A program made the translations under genes and the position numbers. Of a DNA stretch of 64,000 bases, positions 26,934-35,698 are shown piece after piece. Each line of letters starts with the position of its first letter. Positions within the stretch are counted from its first letter, which is position 1. The notes under the pieces are model-generated. The model was not told the DNA's origin. It saw only the letters and a program-made list of their open reading frames with translations, and ran no database searches. The stretch is from Paracoccus aminophilus JCM 7686 (GTDB lineage Bacteria; Pseudomonadota; Alphaproteobacteria; Rhodobacterales; Rhodobacteraceae), in the NCBI RefSeq assembly GCF_000444995.1, contig NC_022044.1:62001-126000 (forward strand), written 5' to 3'.

Positions 26934-28754
26934 TTAACCCGGCAGGACGAAAAACCAGTTGGCGAACAGTACCACGATCAAGCCAGCCAGCAAGGTCAGA
27001 TAAGGCAGCATCCCTGCGCGGCCCGGCTCGAGATCGCCGTCCGGATCAAGACCCAGATCCTCCATCGCTTCGCGCGGGAAGCGGCCCTTGTCGGTCACCC
27101 AATGGCGATAGGCAAAGATCGGGATCACCAGCGCGGCAAAGATCAGCCCCGCCCAGAGCGCCTGCGAATAGCCCCAGACCTTGGCCCCCGCACCGAGGAA
27201 CAGCGCATTGACGAAAGCCAGCAGCGTGTTCAGCGCCAAAAGCCAGGTCGGCGCCTTCCACGGGCGATCGAGATGGGGGCTGTCGATGCGGTGGATCCAG
27301 CCTGCGTTGAGGTTCAGGAAGTTGAACAGCAGATAGCCGACGTTGGCGATGGCCAGCACGAGATAATAGCCGCCCGCATCCGAGGCCAGCGCCAGCAGGA
27401 AGGTGTTGAACACCAGATCCTGACGCATGGCACCAACCGGCGCGCCGTTCTTGTTGACCTTGCCGAGGTATTTCGGCAGCCAGCCATCGCGCGAGCCCTG
27501 ATAGAGCGTCCGCGACGAGCCTGCTCCGGCGGTCATGATCGACATGGCCAGCGCAAGGATCATCAGCAGCACGAAGAGATGCACGACGACGCTGTTCGAC
27601 GAGATCATCCGACCCATCGCCTCACCGATGCCGCTGCCGTCGGCGATGCCGGGGGCGAGCAGGCCTTCATGGCCATAGACGCCTTGGAAGGCGAAGGGGA
27701 TCAGGATGAAGAACAGCATGCAGAGCAGGCCGGAATAGAAGATCCCCTTGAACGTGTCGGTCTTGGGGTTCTTCAGCTCGCGGGTATAGCAGACCGCGGT
27801 CTCGAAGCCATAGGTCGACCAGGCCGCGACATACATGCCGCCCAGAACCAGGGTCCAGCCGCCGACATTCCATGCACCGTCCAGCGCCGAGCCTGCTGCG
27901 GCGGGCGGAACGATATTGGTGACATAGCTCCAGTTGATCGAGCCGGTGATGATCGGCACGAGGCCAGCCAGCAGCAGCGGCACCAGAACGATGACCGCGA
28001 GCACTTTCTGAACGCCCGCAGCAGCGCCGATCCCGCGTTTCTGGATCGTGTACATCGTCAGCATGATGACGACGCCGACCACGAAGGTCGAGTTGAAGTA
28101 AAGCGTGCCGAGATAGGGAATCGGAATATGGAACGCTTCCCAGGTCCGGATTGCCGGGGTCAGCGCGGCCACGCCATCCGAGGCGAGCAGCGTCTGAATC
28201 GCATCGCTCGCGGCTTTGCCGGGATTGGCGGCCAGCCAGTCGGTGACGCGTGGATCGGTCGCGGCAATGGAATTCGCATGGTTCGCGATCCAGTCGAGCA
28301 CCAATGGGCTGGTCGCATCGGGAATCGGGAACAGCCCGTTCAGGATATAACCCGCCGCGATGGTGCAGCCCAAGGACAGAACCGGGCTCCAAGCGAACCA
28401 GTTGCACCAGACCGAGAGCGGCGCAATGATCTTGGAATAACGCATCCATGCGGTTGCGCCATAAACCGAGGTGCCCCCGGATTTATTGCCGAACATCCCC
28501 GCCATTTCGGCATAGGTAAAGCTCTGCAGGAAGCCCATGCAGATCGACACCGTCCAGACCAGAAAGGCGACTTTACCCGCCGTGCCAGCGATCCCCCCGA
28601 TCGAGAAGAGCACCAGCGGTGGCACCCCCGCCGCCACCCAAAAAGCGCCATGCCACGTCAGGGTGCGCTGCATTTCATTCAAGGAAGTCGTTCCTTCCGA
28701 CCGGTCGTATTGATTTGCCGGATTGCTACTGGAAGGTTGCGGGAAGTCCGTCAT
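26934..28754 (-). CDS. APC-superfamily permease (copy 1), candidate methylated-amine importer
   Basis: A 606-residue membrane protein with about twelve hydrophobic segments after a roughly 30-residue hydrophilic N-terminus. FWVAAGVPPLVLFSIGGIAG and SYGFETAVCYTRE-like blocks are typical of amino acid-polyamine-organocation permeases. It lies between tmm (with an intervening terminator) and dmmDABC. A paralogue of nearly equal length at 55944-57749 sits beside the second tmm. The repeated pairing suggests transport of trimethylamine, dimethylamine or a related cation; this is inference and no substrate residue can be read. The start at 28754 follows a GGTGACGGAG stretch. Confidence 0.85.
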   Translation of the reverse strand: MTDFPQPSSSNPANQYDRSEGTTSLNEMQRTLTWHGAFWVAAGVPPLVLFSIGGIAGTAGKVAFLVWTVSICMGFLQSFTYAEMAGMFGNKSGGTSVYGATAWMRYSKIIAPLSVWCNWFAWSPVLSLGCTIAAGYILNGLFPIPDATSPLVLDWIANHANSIAATDPRVTDWLAANPGKAASDAIQTLLASDGVAALTPAIRTWEAFHIPIPYLGTLYFNSTFVVGVVIMLTMYTIQKRGIGAAAGVQKVLAVIVLVPLLLAGLVPIITGSINWSYVTNIVPPAAAGSALDGAWNVGGWTLVLGGMYVAAWSTYGFETAVCYTRELKNPKTDTFKGIFYSGLLCMLFFILIPFAFQGVYGHEGLLAPGIADGSGIGEAMGRMISSNSVVVHLFVLLMILALAMSIMTAGAGSSRTLYQGSRDGWLPKYLGKVNKNGAPVGAMRQDLVFNTFLLALASDAGGYYLVLAIANVGYLLFNFLNLNAGWIHRIDSPHLDRPWKAPTWLLALNTLLAFVNALFLGAGAKVWGYSQALWAGLIFAALVIPIFAYRHWVTDKGRFPREAMEDLGLDPDGDLEPGRAGMLPYLTLLAGLIVVLFANWFFVLPG

Positions 28755-29106
28755 CGCGTCGCTCCGTCACCTGTTTGCTGGAGCGAGAGTGGCGCGAATC
28801 TTTCTTCCTACAAAGAAAAAAATTCCACCTAAGTTAAAAGTATGACAAGGGCGTCAATGCGGCAATTTGTCGTCAAAGAATAATTAAATTAAATCAGTCA
28901 TCTATTGGAAGGGATTGATTTCGTTATTTGCTTCCGCCTGACCCGGCCAATCTTGCGCGGGATTCCCGCAAGGGATGAACCCCTGCGAAAGTCGGAGGAC
29001 GGGCGGGCCAGAGGGGTCGGTCTGCCGGGCGAAGACCCGAATCCTCCCTCGATCAATCCTCCCCGACGAATCTGCCCAATCACCGGCGATGTCATGGCGC
29101 CAATGC
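28755..29106. other. AT-rich promoter region of APC permease copy 1
   Basis: No convincing gene is present. The part at 28800-28935 is clearly more AT-rich than the surroundings and contains the repeat at 28799-28817. Short minus-strand frames at 28898-29140 lack ribosome sites. A strong terminator for the upstream tmm operon closes the region on the right, so the permease and dmm genes probably start from a promoter here. Confidence 0.5.
28799..28817. promoter_or_regulatory. TCTTTC-N7-AAAGAA site upstream of APC permease copy 1
   Basis: TCTTTC, spacer TTCCTAC, then AAAGAA, 45 bp upstream of the permease ATG. It shares the left arm and the CTAC end of the spacer with the tdm site at 21719-21737, at almost the same distance from the start codon, but its right arm is shifted by one base. 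Confidence 0.4.
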
Positions 29107-29148
29107 AAAAAGAGGCGATAATCCGGCAGCTCCGGACCATCGCCTCTT
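29107..29148 (-). terminator. Rho-independent terminator of purU-folD-tmm
   Basis: Arms AAGAGGCGAT (29110-29119) and ATCGCCTCTT (29139-29148) enclose an inner TCCGG/CCGGA hairpin. Read on the minus strand the outer stem ends in TTTTT. It begins about 70 bases beyond the tmm stop and has all marks of an intrinsic terminator. Confidence 0.9.
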
Positions 29149-29216
29149 GGCCATCTGTTGCCGACCCGCGGGAGGGGCTCGCGGATCGGTCGCTTCGGCC
29201 AAAGTGCCGCTGCGGA

Positions 29217-30560
29217 TCAGTTGCGCAGGTAGCTTTCCATCGTGTCTTCCAGCGCTTCGTTCCACGGGGTGTGGTGGATCGGCGCCATCGTGCCGGTGAT
29301 GACCGAACGATAGGCTTTGTTGCGGAAGGTCATGATGTTGTCCTTCTTGTGCTCTTTCCACTCGAAGAAAGCGGCACAGGCACCATCGACGTCGAAGGAC
29401 GGATAATCGGTCTCGGCGATCAGCTCCTTGACGTAGTCGCCCTGATACTGGATCGCATCATGGGTATCGACACCGGCATCCTCACCAACTTCGCGGGCTT
29501 TGACATCGGCCAGAAGCGTCGCGGTTTCGCGCGGGATCGCGATCCGGCCCATGATCGCGTCACGGACCCACCAGGCCTGCGCGTCGAACATGTTGAAGGT
29601 GAACCACTGATCCTGCATCCCGAGATAGAACATCTTCGGGTTATAGGCATAGGACACGCCCTTGTAGAGATCGGCGGTCGCCAGACGGTTTTTCGTCTTC
29701 AGGCGCAGATCGTCGGGCAGGAAGGGGAAGTGGTGCTTATAGCCGGTGCACAGGATGATCGCGTCGATCTTCTTGCTGGTGCCGTCCTTGAAGTAAGCGG
29801 TGGTCTCGTCCATGCGCTCGAGGATCGGGACTTCCTGCCAGTTGTCCGGCCATTTGAAGCCCATGGGCGCGGTGCGATAGGCGACGGTGATCGATTTCGC
29901 GCCATATTTCCAGCACTGCGAGCCGATGTCTTCCGCCGAATAGGAGGTGCCGATCAGCAGCAGATCCTTGTCCTTGAACTCGACCGCATCGCGGAAGTCA
30001 TGGGCGTGAAGGATGCGGCCACCGAAGCGGTTGAAGCCCGGGAATTCCGGCGCATTCGGGGTCGAGAAGTGACCCGAGGCGACGATCACATTGTCGAACT
30101 CTTCCGAATACATGTGATCCTTGACCAGATCATGCGCGGTGACCGTGAATTTCTCGGTCTTGGCATCATAGGTCACCATGCGGATCGGGGTCGAGAAGCG
30201 GATCCATTTGCGGACGCCGGCCTTTTCGACACGACCTTGGATATAGTCGAACAGCACGGCGCGCGGCGGATAGGATGCGATCTGCTTGCCGAAATGCTCT
30301 TCGAAAGAATAGTCTGCGAATTCAAGACCTTCCTTCGGGCCGTTCGACCAGAGGTAGCGATACATCGAGCCATGGACCGGCTCGCCATTGCCATCAAGGC
30401 CGGTGCGCCAGGTGTAGTTCCAAAGGCCGCCCCAGTTGTCCTGCTTTTCGAAGCAGACGATTTCCGGGATCTCGGCGCCTTTGTTGGCTGCCGACTGGAA
30501 GGCGCGCAATTGGGCCAGGCCAGAGGGCCCCGCACCGATAATTGCCACTCGTTTGGTCAT
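29217..30560 (-). CDS. tmm: Trimethylamine monooxygenase (copy 1)
   Basis: A 447-residue flavin-containing monooxygenase that oxidises trimethylamine to TMAO with NADPH and oxygen. The FAD site is GAGPSG (9-14), the FMO identifying motif is [11 protein letters not shown] (179-189), and the NADPH site is GTSYSAE (204-210). Tyr207 corresponds to the Tyr reported as important in Roseovarius Tmm (from memory). Length and opening residues ([20 protein letters not shown]) match Rhodobacteraceae Tmm. The ATG at 30560 follows GGAGGA; a longer frame to 30698 reaches almost into folD. It is the third gene of purU-folD-tmm and ends in a strong terminator. Copy 2 is at 58379-59722. Confidence 0.95.
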   Translation of the reverse strand: MTKRVAIIGAGPSGLAQLRAFQSAANKGAEIPEIVCFEKQDNWGGLWNYTWRTGLDGNGEPVHGSMYRYLWSNGPKEGLEFADYSFEEHFGKQIASYPPRAVLFDYIQGRVEKAGVRKWIRFSTPIRMVTYDAKTEKFTVTAHDLVKDHMYSEEFDNVIVASGHFSTPNAPEFPGFNRFGGRILHAHDFRDAVEFKDKDLLLIGTSYSAEDIGSQCWKYGAKSITVAYRTAPMGFKWPDNWQEVPILERMDETTAYFKDGTSKKIDAIILCTGYKHHFPFLPDDLRLKTKNRLATADLYKGVSYAYNPKMFYLGMQDQWFTFNMFDAQAWWVRDAIMGRIAIPRETATLLADVKAREVGEDAGVDTHDAIQYQGDYVKELIAETDYPSFDVDGACAAFFEWKEHKKDNIMTFRNKAYRSVITGTMAPIHHTPWNEALEDTMESYLRN

Positions 30561-30652
30561 GTGACCGTTCCTCCTACTATCTCTTTCGAGAATCTGGGTC
30601 AGTAATTCCGTTGAAATGCGGGGCCGAGCTCCTCCTTCCCGGCCCTGCTGGA

Positions 30653-31561
30653 TCAGATGGTCAGGCCCTCGGGCTCGGCCAGTCCGTTCGCCCGGCAACA
30701 GGCGGTCACGGTATTGGCGAGCAGGCAGGCAATCGTCATCGGCCCGACACCGCCGGGAACCGGGGTGATCGCTCCGGCTTGCGCCGCGGCGCCGTCGAAA
30801 TCGACATCGCCGACCAGAACCTGTTTGCCGTCACGCTCGATGCGGTTGATGCCGACATCGATCACGGTGGCGCCGGGCGCGATCCAGTCGCCCTTGACCA
30901 TTTCCGGGCGGCCGACGGCGGCGACGACGATCTCGGCGCGGCGCACGACCTCGGGCAGATCCTTGGTGCGCGAATGCGCAATCGTCACCGTGCAGCTGTC
31001 ACCCAGCAGAAGCTGGGCCATCGGCTTGCCGACGATATTGCTGCGGCCAATGACCACCGCATTCTTGCCCGAGAGCGAGCCATGCAGGTCGCGCAGCAGC
31101 AACAGGCAGCCAAGCGGGGTGCACGGCACCATCGCCTTTTGCCCGGTCGCGAGCAGCCCGACGTTCGAGATATGGAACCCGTCCACATCCTTGGCCGGGT
31201 CGATCGAATTGATCACCAGATCCGAGTTCAGGTGATCGGGCAGGGGCAGCTGAACCAGAATGCCGTGCACGGACGGATCCTTGTTCAGCTTGTCGACCAG
31301 CGCGAGCAGATCCTTTTCGGAGGTGTTCGCGTCGAGCTTGTGTTCGAACGAGGCCATGCCGACCTCGACCGTTTGTTTGCCTTTCGACCGGACATAGACC
31401 TGGCTGGCCGGATCCTCGCCGACAAGGACGACGGCGAGACCGGGGGTAATCCCGGACTCTGCCTTAATGCGGCTGACGTGTTCGGCGACCTTGCTGCGGA
31501 TCTTGGCCGCAAAGGCCTTGCCGTCGATGATCTGCGCGTTCGTGGCGATCTGAGTGTCCAT
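30653..31561 (-). CDS. folD: Bifunctional methylene-THF dehydrogenase / methenyl-THF cyclohydrolase (copy 1)
   Basis: A 302-residue FolD enzyme. The N-terminal part ([19 protein letters not shown]) and the C-terminal [15 protein letters not shown] are the standard signatures, and [18 protein letters not shown] is the dinucleotide-binding block. It oxidises 5,10-methylene-THF formed during demethylation to 10-formyl-THF. The ATG at 31561 (AGAGGGATC upstream) gives about ten residues more than the usual length; Met1 is followed by DTQIATNAQ before the conserved start. It sits between purU and tmm, and a paralogue is at 48870-49751. Confidence 0.95.
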   Translation of the reverse strand: MDTQIATNAQIIDGKAFAAKIRSKVAEHVSRIKAESGITPGLAVVLVGEDPASQVYVRSKGKQTVEVGMASFEHKLDANTSEKDLLALVDKLNKDPSVHGILVQLPLPDHLNSDLVINSIDPAKDVDGFHISNVGLLATGQKAMVPCTPLGCLLLLRDLHGSLSGKNAVVIGRSNIVGKPMAQLLLGDSCTVTIAHSRTKDLPEVVRRAEIVVAAVGRPEMVKGDWIAPGATVIDVGINRIERDGKQVLVGDVDFDGAAAQAGAITPVPGGVGPMTIACLLANTVTACCRANGLAEPEGLTI

Positions 31562-31595
31562 GATCCCTCTCTCGATGACAGCGACGGGCCGTGGA

Positions 31596-32480
31596 TCAAC
31601 CCATCCGTTCGGAAGCGTATCCACCTGAACTCGACGGGAAGACAACTGTCTTGTTCCCATTCAGGAAAGCGCGGTGGTGGATATGCGCATGGATGGCCCG
31701 CGCCAGAACCTGGCTTTCCACGTCACGGCCAAGCGAGACGTAATCGTCAGCCGATTGGGCGTGGGTCACGCGGATCGTGTCCTGTTCGATGATCGGGCCC
31801 TCATCGAGGTCAGCCGTCACATAATGCGAGGTCGCGCCGATCAGCTTCACACCGCGCTCATAGGCCTGCTTGTAGGGGTTGGCGCCCTTGAAGCTCGGCA
31901 GGAACGAGTGGTGGATGTTGATGATGCGGCCCGACATCTTCTGGCAGAGCTGATCCGACAGGATCTGCATGTAGCGCGCCAGAACGACAAGCTCGGCACC
32001 GGTGCTTTCGACGATGCGCAGCATCTCGGCTTCGGCCTCGGGCTTGTTTTCCTTGGTCACCTTGATGTGGTGGAAGGGGATATCGGCGTTCACCACGACC
32101 TTCTGATAGGTCATGTGGTTCGAGATCACGCCGACGATGTCGATCGGCAGCGCGCCGATTTTCCAGCGATAGAGCAGGTCGTTCAGGCAATGCCCGAAGT
32201 TCGAGACCATCAGAAGCACTTTCGTCTTCTTGGTGGCATCGTGCAATTCCCAGTCCATCTGGAACTCGTCGCCGATCGGGGCAAAAGCCTCGCGCAGCTG
32301 CTCGGCGCTTTTGCCTTCTTCGGATTTGAAGCTGACACGCATGAAGAAGCGGTCGTTTTCCTGATCGTCGAACTGCGCGCTGTCGGTGATGTTGCACCCG
32401 TTTTCGGCGAGCATCCCCGAAATCGCGGCAACAATTCCCCGCCGGGCGGGGCAGGTAACGGTCAGAATTTGGTCGGCCAT
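31596..32480 (-). CDS. purU: Formyltetrahydrofolate deformylase (copy 1)
   Basis: A 294-residue PurU. An N-terminal ACT-like domain (about 1-85, [20 protein letters not shown]) precedes a formyltransferase-like hydrolase domain with [24 protein letters not shown] and [16 protein letters not shown]. It splits 10-formyl-THF into formate and THF, so free THF is recycled for further demethylation. The ATG follows AGGAGC. It is the first gene of the purU-folD-tmm operon. A very similar purU lies at 47823-48707. Confidence 0.95.
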   Translation of the reverse strand: MADQILTVTCPARRGIVAAISGMLAENGCNITDSAQFDDQENDRFFMRVSFKSEEGKSAEQLREAFAPIGDEFQMDWELHDATKKTKVLLMVSNFGHCLNDLLYRWKIGALPIDIVGVISNHMTYQKVVVNADIPFHHIKVTKENKPEAEAEMLRIVESTGAELVVLARYMQILSDQLCQKMSGRIINIHHSFLPSFKGANPYKQAYERGVKLIGATSHYVTADLDEGPIIEQDTIRVTHAQSADDYVSLGRDVESQVLARAIHAHIHHRAFLNGNKTVVFPSSSGGYASERMG

Positions 32481-32888
32481 CTGAGGCTCCTGAAAACGTC
32501 TGTGATCATGTCTCGGCTCAACTCGAGCTCGGATGCGCTAGGCAGGCCGGACGTGCTGATGAGCCAAATCTGCTTAGGGGGCAGTTCAACTGTCAAGAAA
32601 AAGATTTTCCTCTCATTCTTTGGTCTCTGGAACTGGTATCCCCTTGCATACAGCAAAAACGCAGTGCGAAAAAAACGCAAGCCAACAGAAGTATGAGACG
32701 CAGCGCTCTCTTGGCCTGAAGCTGGGGCGGCGAAAAAACCTCCGAAAACGACATATTTCCGTCGCATTCCAGGCTCGACAATCGCGCGTGGCGGGTGGCA
32801 GCATCGCCGCGCCCTCTCTGGGCAATCGACCGACATGCGCGCTGGTTGCGGCACAAGAGACGGCGCGACCCGTCAGACAGGAGAACAG
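32481..32888. other. Divergent purU / caiD intergenic region
   Basis: These 408 bases hold no supported gene. They should contain divergent promoters for the purU-folD-tmm operon and for caiD. The part 32590-32700 is AT-rich (including TTTTCCTCTCATTC), and AGGAG at 32878-32882 serves caiD. Small minus-strand frames ending near 32593-32613 overlap each other in three registers and look spurious. Confidence 0.5.
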
Positions 32889-33668
32889 ATGGACCCGATC
32901 CGCACCGACATTCGCGGCGCCGTGCTTGAGGTGACGCTCGACCGGCCCAAGGCCAATGCGATCGATCTTGCGACCAGCCAGCGCATGGGCGAGATCTTCA
33001 CCCGTTTCCGCGACGACCCCGCGCTGCGCGTGGCGATCCTGACCGGCGCGGGCGAGAAATTCTTCTGCCCGGGCTGGGACTTAAAGGCCGCAGCCGAGGG
33101 CGCTTCGGTCGAGGGCGATTACGGCGTCGGCGGCTTTGGCGGGCTGCAGGAGTTGCGCGGGTTGAACAAGCCGGTGATCATTGCGGTGAACGGGATTTGC
33201 TGCGGCGGCGGGCTTGAAGTTGCGCTCTCGGGCGATCTTATTCTGGCCGCCGATCACGCGACTTTCGCGTTGCCAGAGATCCGCTCGGGCACGGTCGCCG
33301 ATGCCGCCTCGATCAAACTGCCCAAGCGCATTCCCTATCACATCGCGATGGAAATGCTGCTGACCGGGCGCTGGATGGATGCCGCCGAGGCCGCGCGCTG
33401 GGGCATGATCAACCGCGTGGTTCCGGCTGATCAATTGATGATCGAGGCGCGCACATTGGCGGATGAGCTGGCCTCGGGCCCGCCTCTGGTCTTCGCCGCG
33501 ATCAAGGAGGTCGTGCGCGAGGCCGAGGATATGAAGTTCGTCGATGCCATGGCGCGAATCGCGCGCAACCAGTTCGAGACGGTCGAAAAGCTGCATCATT
33601 CGGAAGATCAGCTCGAGGGCGCGCGCGCCTTTGCCGAAAAGCGCGATCCGGTCTGGAAGGGCCGTTAG
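32889..33668 (+). CDS. caiD: Crotonobetainyl-CoA hydratase-like protein (CaiD)
   Basis: A 259-residue crotonase-fold enzyme that closely follows E. coli CaiD: TLDRPKANAID, GAGEKFFCPGWDLKAAAEG, the glycine-rich CCGGGLEVAL, and the C-terminus FAEKRDPVWKGR. Both acidic residues used by CaiD are kept (GGLEVAL and FALPEIR). CaiD hydrates crotonobetainyl-CoA to carnitinyl-CoA. I chose the ATG at 32889 with AGGAG upstream. No caiB, caiC or caiA partner is beside it; it stands alone facing the AraC-type regulator. It could link crotonobetaine or D-carnitine to the L-carnitine pathway genes nearby. Confidence 0.85.
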   Translation: MDPIRTDIRGAVLEVTLDRPKANAIDLATSQRMGEIFTRFRDDPALRVAILTGAGEKFFCPGWDLKAAAEGASVEGDYGVGGFGGLQELRGLNKPVIIAVNGICCGGGLEVALSGDLILAADHATFALPEIRSGTVADAASIKLPKRIPYHIAMEMLLTGRWMDAAEAARWGMINRVVPADQLMIEARTLADELASGPPLVFAAIKEVVREAEDMKFVDAMARIARNQFETVEKLHHSEDQLEGARAFAEKRDPVWKGR

Positions 33669-33686
33669 GCGCGCGGATTCGGGGTC

Positions 33687-34679
33687 TTAGGCGAAAGGAT
33701 GTGAGCGTTGGGGCTGGCGCGCGCGCGACGCGCCGACCGTCTCGCCATATTGGTTGCGATAGGCCCGCGCCAGCGTCGCGGCCGAGACAAAGCCGGTGCG
33801 CGCGGCGATTTCAGCCAGCGTCAGGCGGGTGTCCATCGCCAGCGCCCGCGCATGGGCAAGCCGAATCTGGCGGTAGTAACCGCCCGCCGGCACGCCGAGC
33901 GTCGCCATGAACATGCGGTCGAGCGTGCGCAAAGACACGGCGGCGATCTCGGCGATCTCGGGCAGCGACAGCGGCGCATCCGCAGTCTGGCGCATCGCGG
34001 TGATCGCGCGCTGCAAGGCGGGCGGCAGGCCGAGATCCATCATGCGCGGCACATCGGGCGGATAGGCGGCGGTGCCGTGGCTGCGATCCGAGGTCGCGGC
34101 GATTCGGCCAAACATATTCGCGACATCAAAGCTCAGGGCCTCGCCGCCATGGTCGCGAATCAGCGCGAGCGCCCAATCGAGCACCCCGCCCGCGCCGCCG
34201 CAGGTGACGAAATTGCCATCCTGTTCCCAGGGCGCGGTCCGGGTTTCGACATCGAGGAAGGTCTCGGCAAAGGCCTCGACCTCCATCCAATGGATCGTCG
34301 CGCGCCGCCCGGTCAAAAGCCCGGCCCCCGCGACCAGCCAGGCGCCGGTATCCAAGCCCACCGTCAAAGGCAGCCCGCGCGAGGTTTTGCGGATGAATTG
34401 CGTGACGCTGCGGCTCATGTGATCGCGCGCGCCATAGCCGGTCACCACGACCAGAGCATCGGTCGCGCCAATGCGGTCGGCGGGCAGATCGGCGCTGAGA
34501 GAGACCCGCGACGAACTGACCACCGGCAGCCCGTCCATGGTCGCGATCTGCCACGAGAACAGCCGTTTGCCCGACAGATCGCGGGCCGCGCGCAGCGGCT
34601 CCATCGCGCAGGCGAGGATCATGTTCGAGAAACCGTCGAACAAAAGAAAGCTCAAATGGAAGGGCGAATTTGGCGTCAT
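33687..34679 (-). CDS. GlxA/CdhR-type AraC-family regulator of carnitine genes
   Basis: A 330-residue regulator with an N-terminal DJ-1/PfpI-like (GATase1) domain (FHLSFLLFDGFSNMILACAMEPLRAARDL) and two C-terminal AraC helix-turn-helix motifs (about 235-320, DAPLSLPEIAEIAAVSLRTL and RLTLAEIAARTGFVSAATLAR). This layout is that of GbdR, SouR and CdhR, which sense betaine, sarcosine and carnitine derivatives. The ATG at 34679 is used; the open frame continues much further but that part is antisense to the next gene. It is divergent from the carnitine operon by 102 bp, so a CdhR role is likely. Confidence 0.85.
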   Translation of the reverse strand: MTPNSPFHLSFLLFDGFSNMILACAMEPLRAARDLSGKRLFSWQIATMDGLPVVSSSRVSLSADLPADRIGATDALVVVTGYGARDHMSRSVTQFIRKTSRGLPLTVGLDTGAWLVAGAGLLTGRRATIHWMEVEAFAETFLDVETRTAPWEQDGNFVTCGGAGGVLDWALALIRDHGGEALSFDVANMFGRIAATSDRSHGTAAYPPDVPRMMDLGLPPALQRAITAMRQTADAPLSLPEIAEIAAVSLRTLDRMFMATLGVPAGGYYRQIRLAHARALAMDTRLTLAEIAARTGFVSAATLARAYRNQYGETVGASRARQPQRSHPFA

Positions 34680-34781
34680 CTGCAAAAGATACGGCTGAAA
34701 ATGCAAATCACAAGCCAAGAAACGCCGTAGTCTGAGAGATAGAACTTCCCCTGACAGACGTTTCAACTCGCCGGAGCTCAC

Positions 34782-35669
34782 ATGAATCGCGACGTTTTCA
34801 TCACCTGTGCCGTAACTGGTTCGGGTCAGAGCCACCTTAAATCGGACAAGGTGCCGCGCTCGCCCAAACAGATCGCCGATGCCTGTATCGAAGCTGCGAA
34901 AGCGGGTGCGGCGATTGCCCATGTCCATGTCCGCGACCCCGAAACCGGCACGCCCTCGCGCGATCCGGCGCTTTACCGCGAAGTGGTCGAGCGGGTGCGC
35001 TCGTCTGATGTCGATGTCGTCTTGAACCTGACGGCGGGCATGGGTGGCGACATCATTCTGGGCGATGTCGAAAGCCCGCTGCCGCTTGGCCCCGGCACCG
35101 ATATGGTCGGCGCGACCGAGCGGCTGATCCATGTCGAAGAGCTGCTGCCTGAAATCTGCACGCTCGATTGCGGCACGATGAACTTCGCCGAGGCCGATTA
35201 TGTGATGACCAACACGCCCGGGATGCTGCGGGCGATGGCCAAGCGCATTCAGGCGGCTGGCGTGCGCCCCGAGATCGAGGTTTTCGACACCGGCCATCTT
35301 TGGCTCGCGAAGACGCTGGTCGAAGAGGGTCTGATCGACGATCCGGTGATGATCCAGCTGTGCATGGGCATTCCTTACGGCGCGCCCGCCGATCCGAACA
35401 GCCTGATGGCGATGATCAATAATATCCCGGCCAACTGGACCTATTCGATGTTCTCGATCGGGCGGATGCAGATGCCCTATGTCGCGCAGGCCGCGCTGGC
35501 GGGCGGCAATGTTCGCGTCGGTCTGGAAGACAATATCTGGCTCGATCGCGGCGTGCTGGCCTCGAATGGCGATCTCGTCGAGCGCGCCGGAACGATTCTC
35601 ACCAATATGGGATGCCGCATCGTCGGACCGGCTGAGGTTCGCGAAAAGCTGAAACTGACCCGCCGCTAA
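34782..35669 (+). CDS. BKACE-family 3-keto acid cleavage enzyme, probable 3-dehydrocarnitine cleavage
   Basis: A 295-residue DUF849/BKACE enzyme. The zinc site HVHVRDP (His47 and His49) and the end segment [11 protein letters not shown] are diagnostic. BKACE enzymes cleave a beta-keto acid with acetyl-CoA to give acetoacetate and a new CoA ester. Next to carnitine dehydrogenase the substrate should be 3-dehydrocarnitine, yielding betainyl-CoA and acetoacetate. GGAG lies 6 bases before the ATG. It is the first gene of the operon that runs to at least 42109 and is divergent from the CdhR-like regulator. Confidence 0.88.
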   Translation: MNRDVFITCAVTGSGQSHLKSDKVPRSPKQIADACIEAAKAGAAIAHVHVRDPETGTPSRDPALYREVVERVRSSDVDVVLNLTAGMGGDIILGDVESPLPLGPGTDMVGATERLIHVEELLPEICTLDCGTMNFAEADYVMTNTPGMLRAMAKRIQAAGVRPEIEVFDTGHLWLAKTLVEEGLIDDPVMIQLCMGIPYGAPADPNSLMAMINNIPANWTYSMFSIGRMQMPYVAQAALAGGNVRVGLEDNIWLDRGVLASNGDLVERAGTILTNMGCRIVGPAEVREKLKLTRR

Positions 35670-35698
35670 CAAGGACGGGCTGAACAGGGAGACGCAAG

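Noticed and set aside
26853-28832. A 659-codon open frame antisense to APC permease copy 1, with a similar one at 56091-57737
   Set aside because: Both are mirror frames of paralogous permeases, which explains why they resemble each other; they are highly charged and have no known domain.
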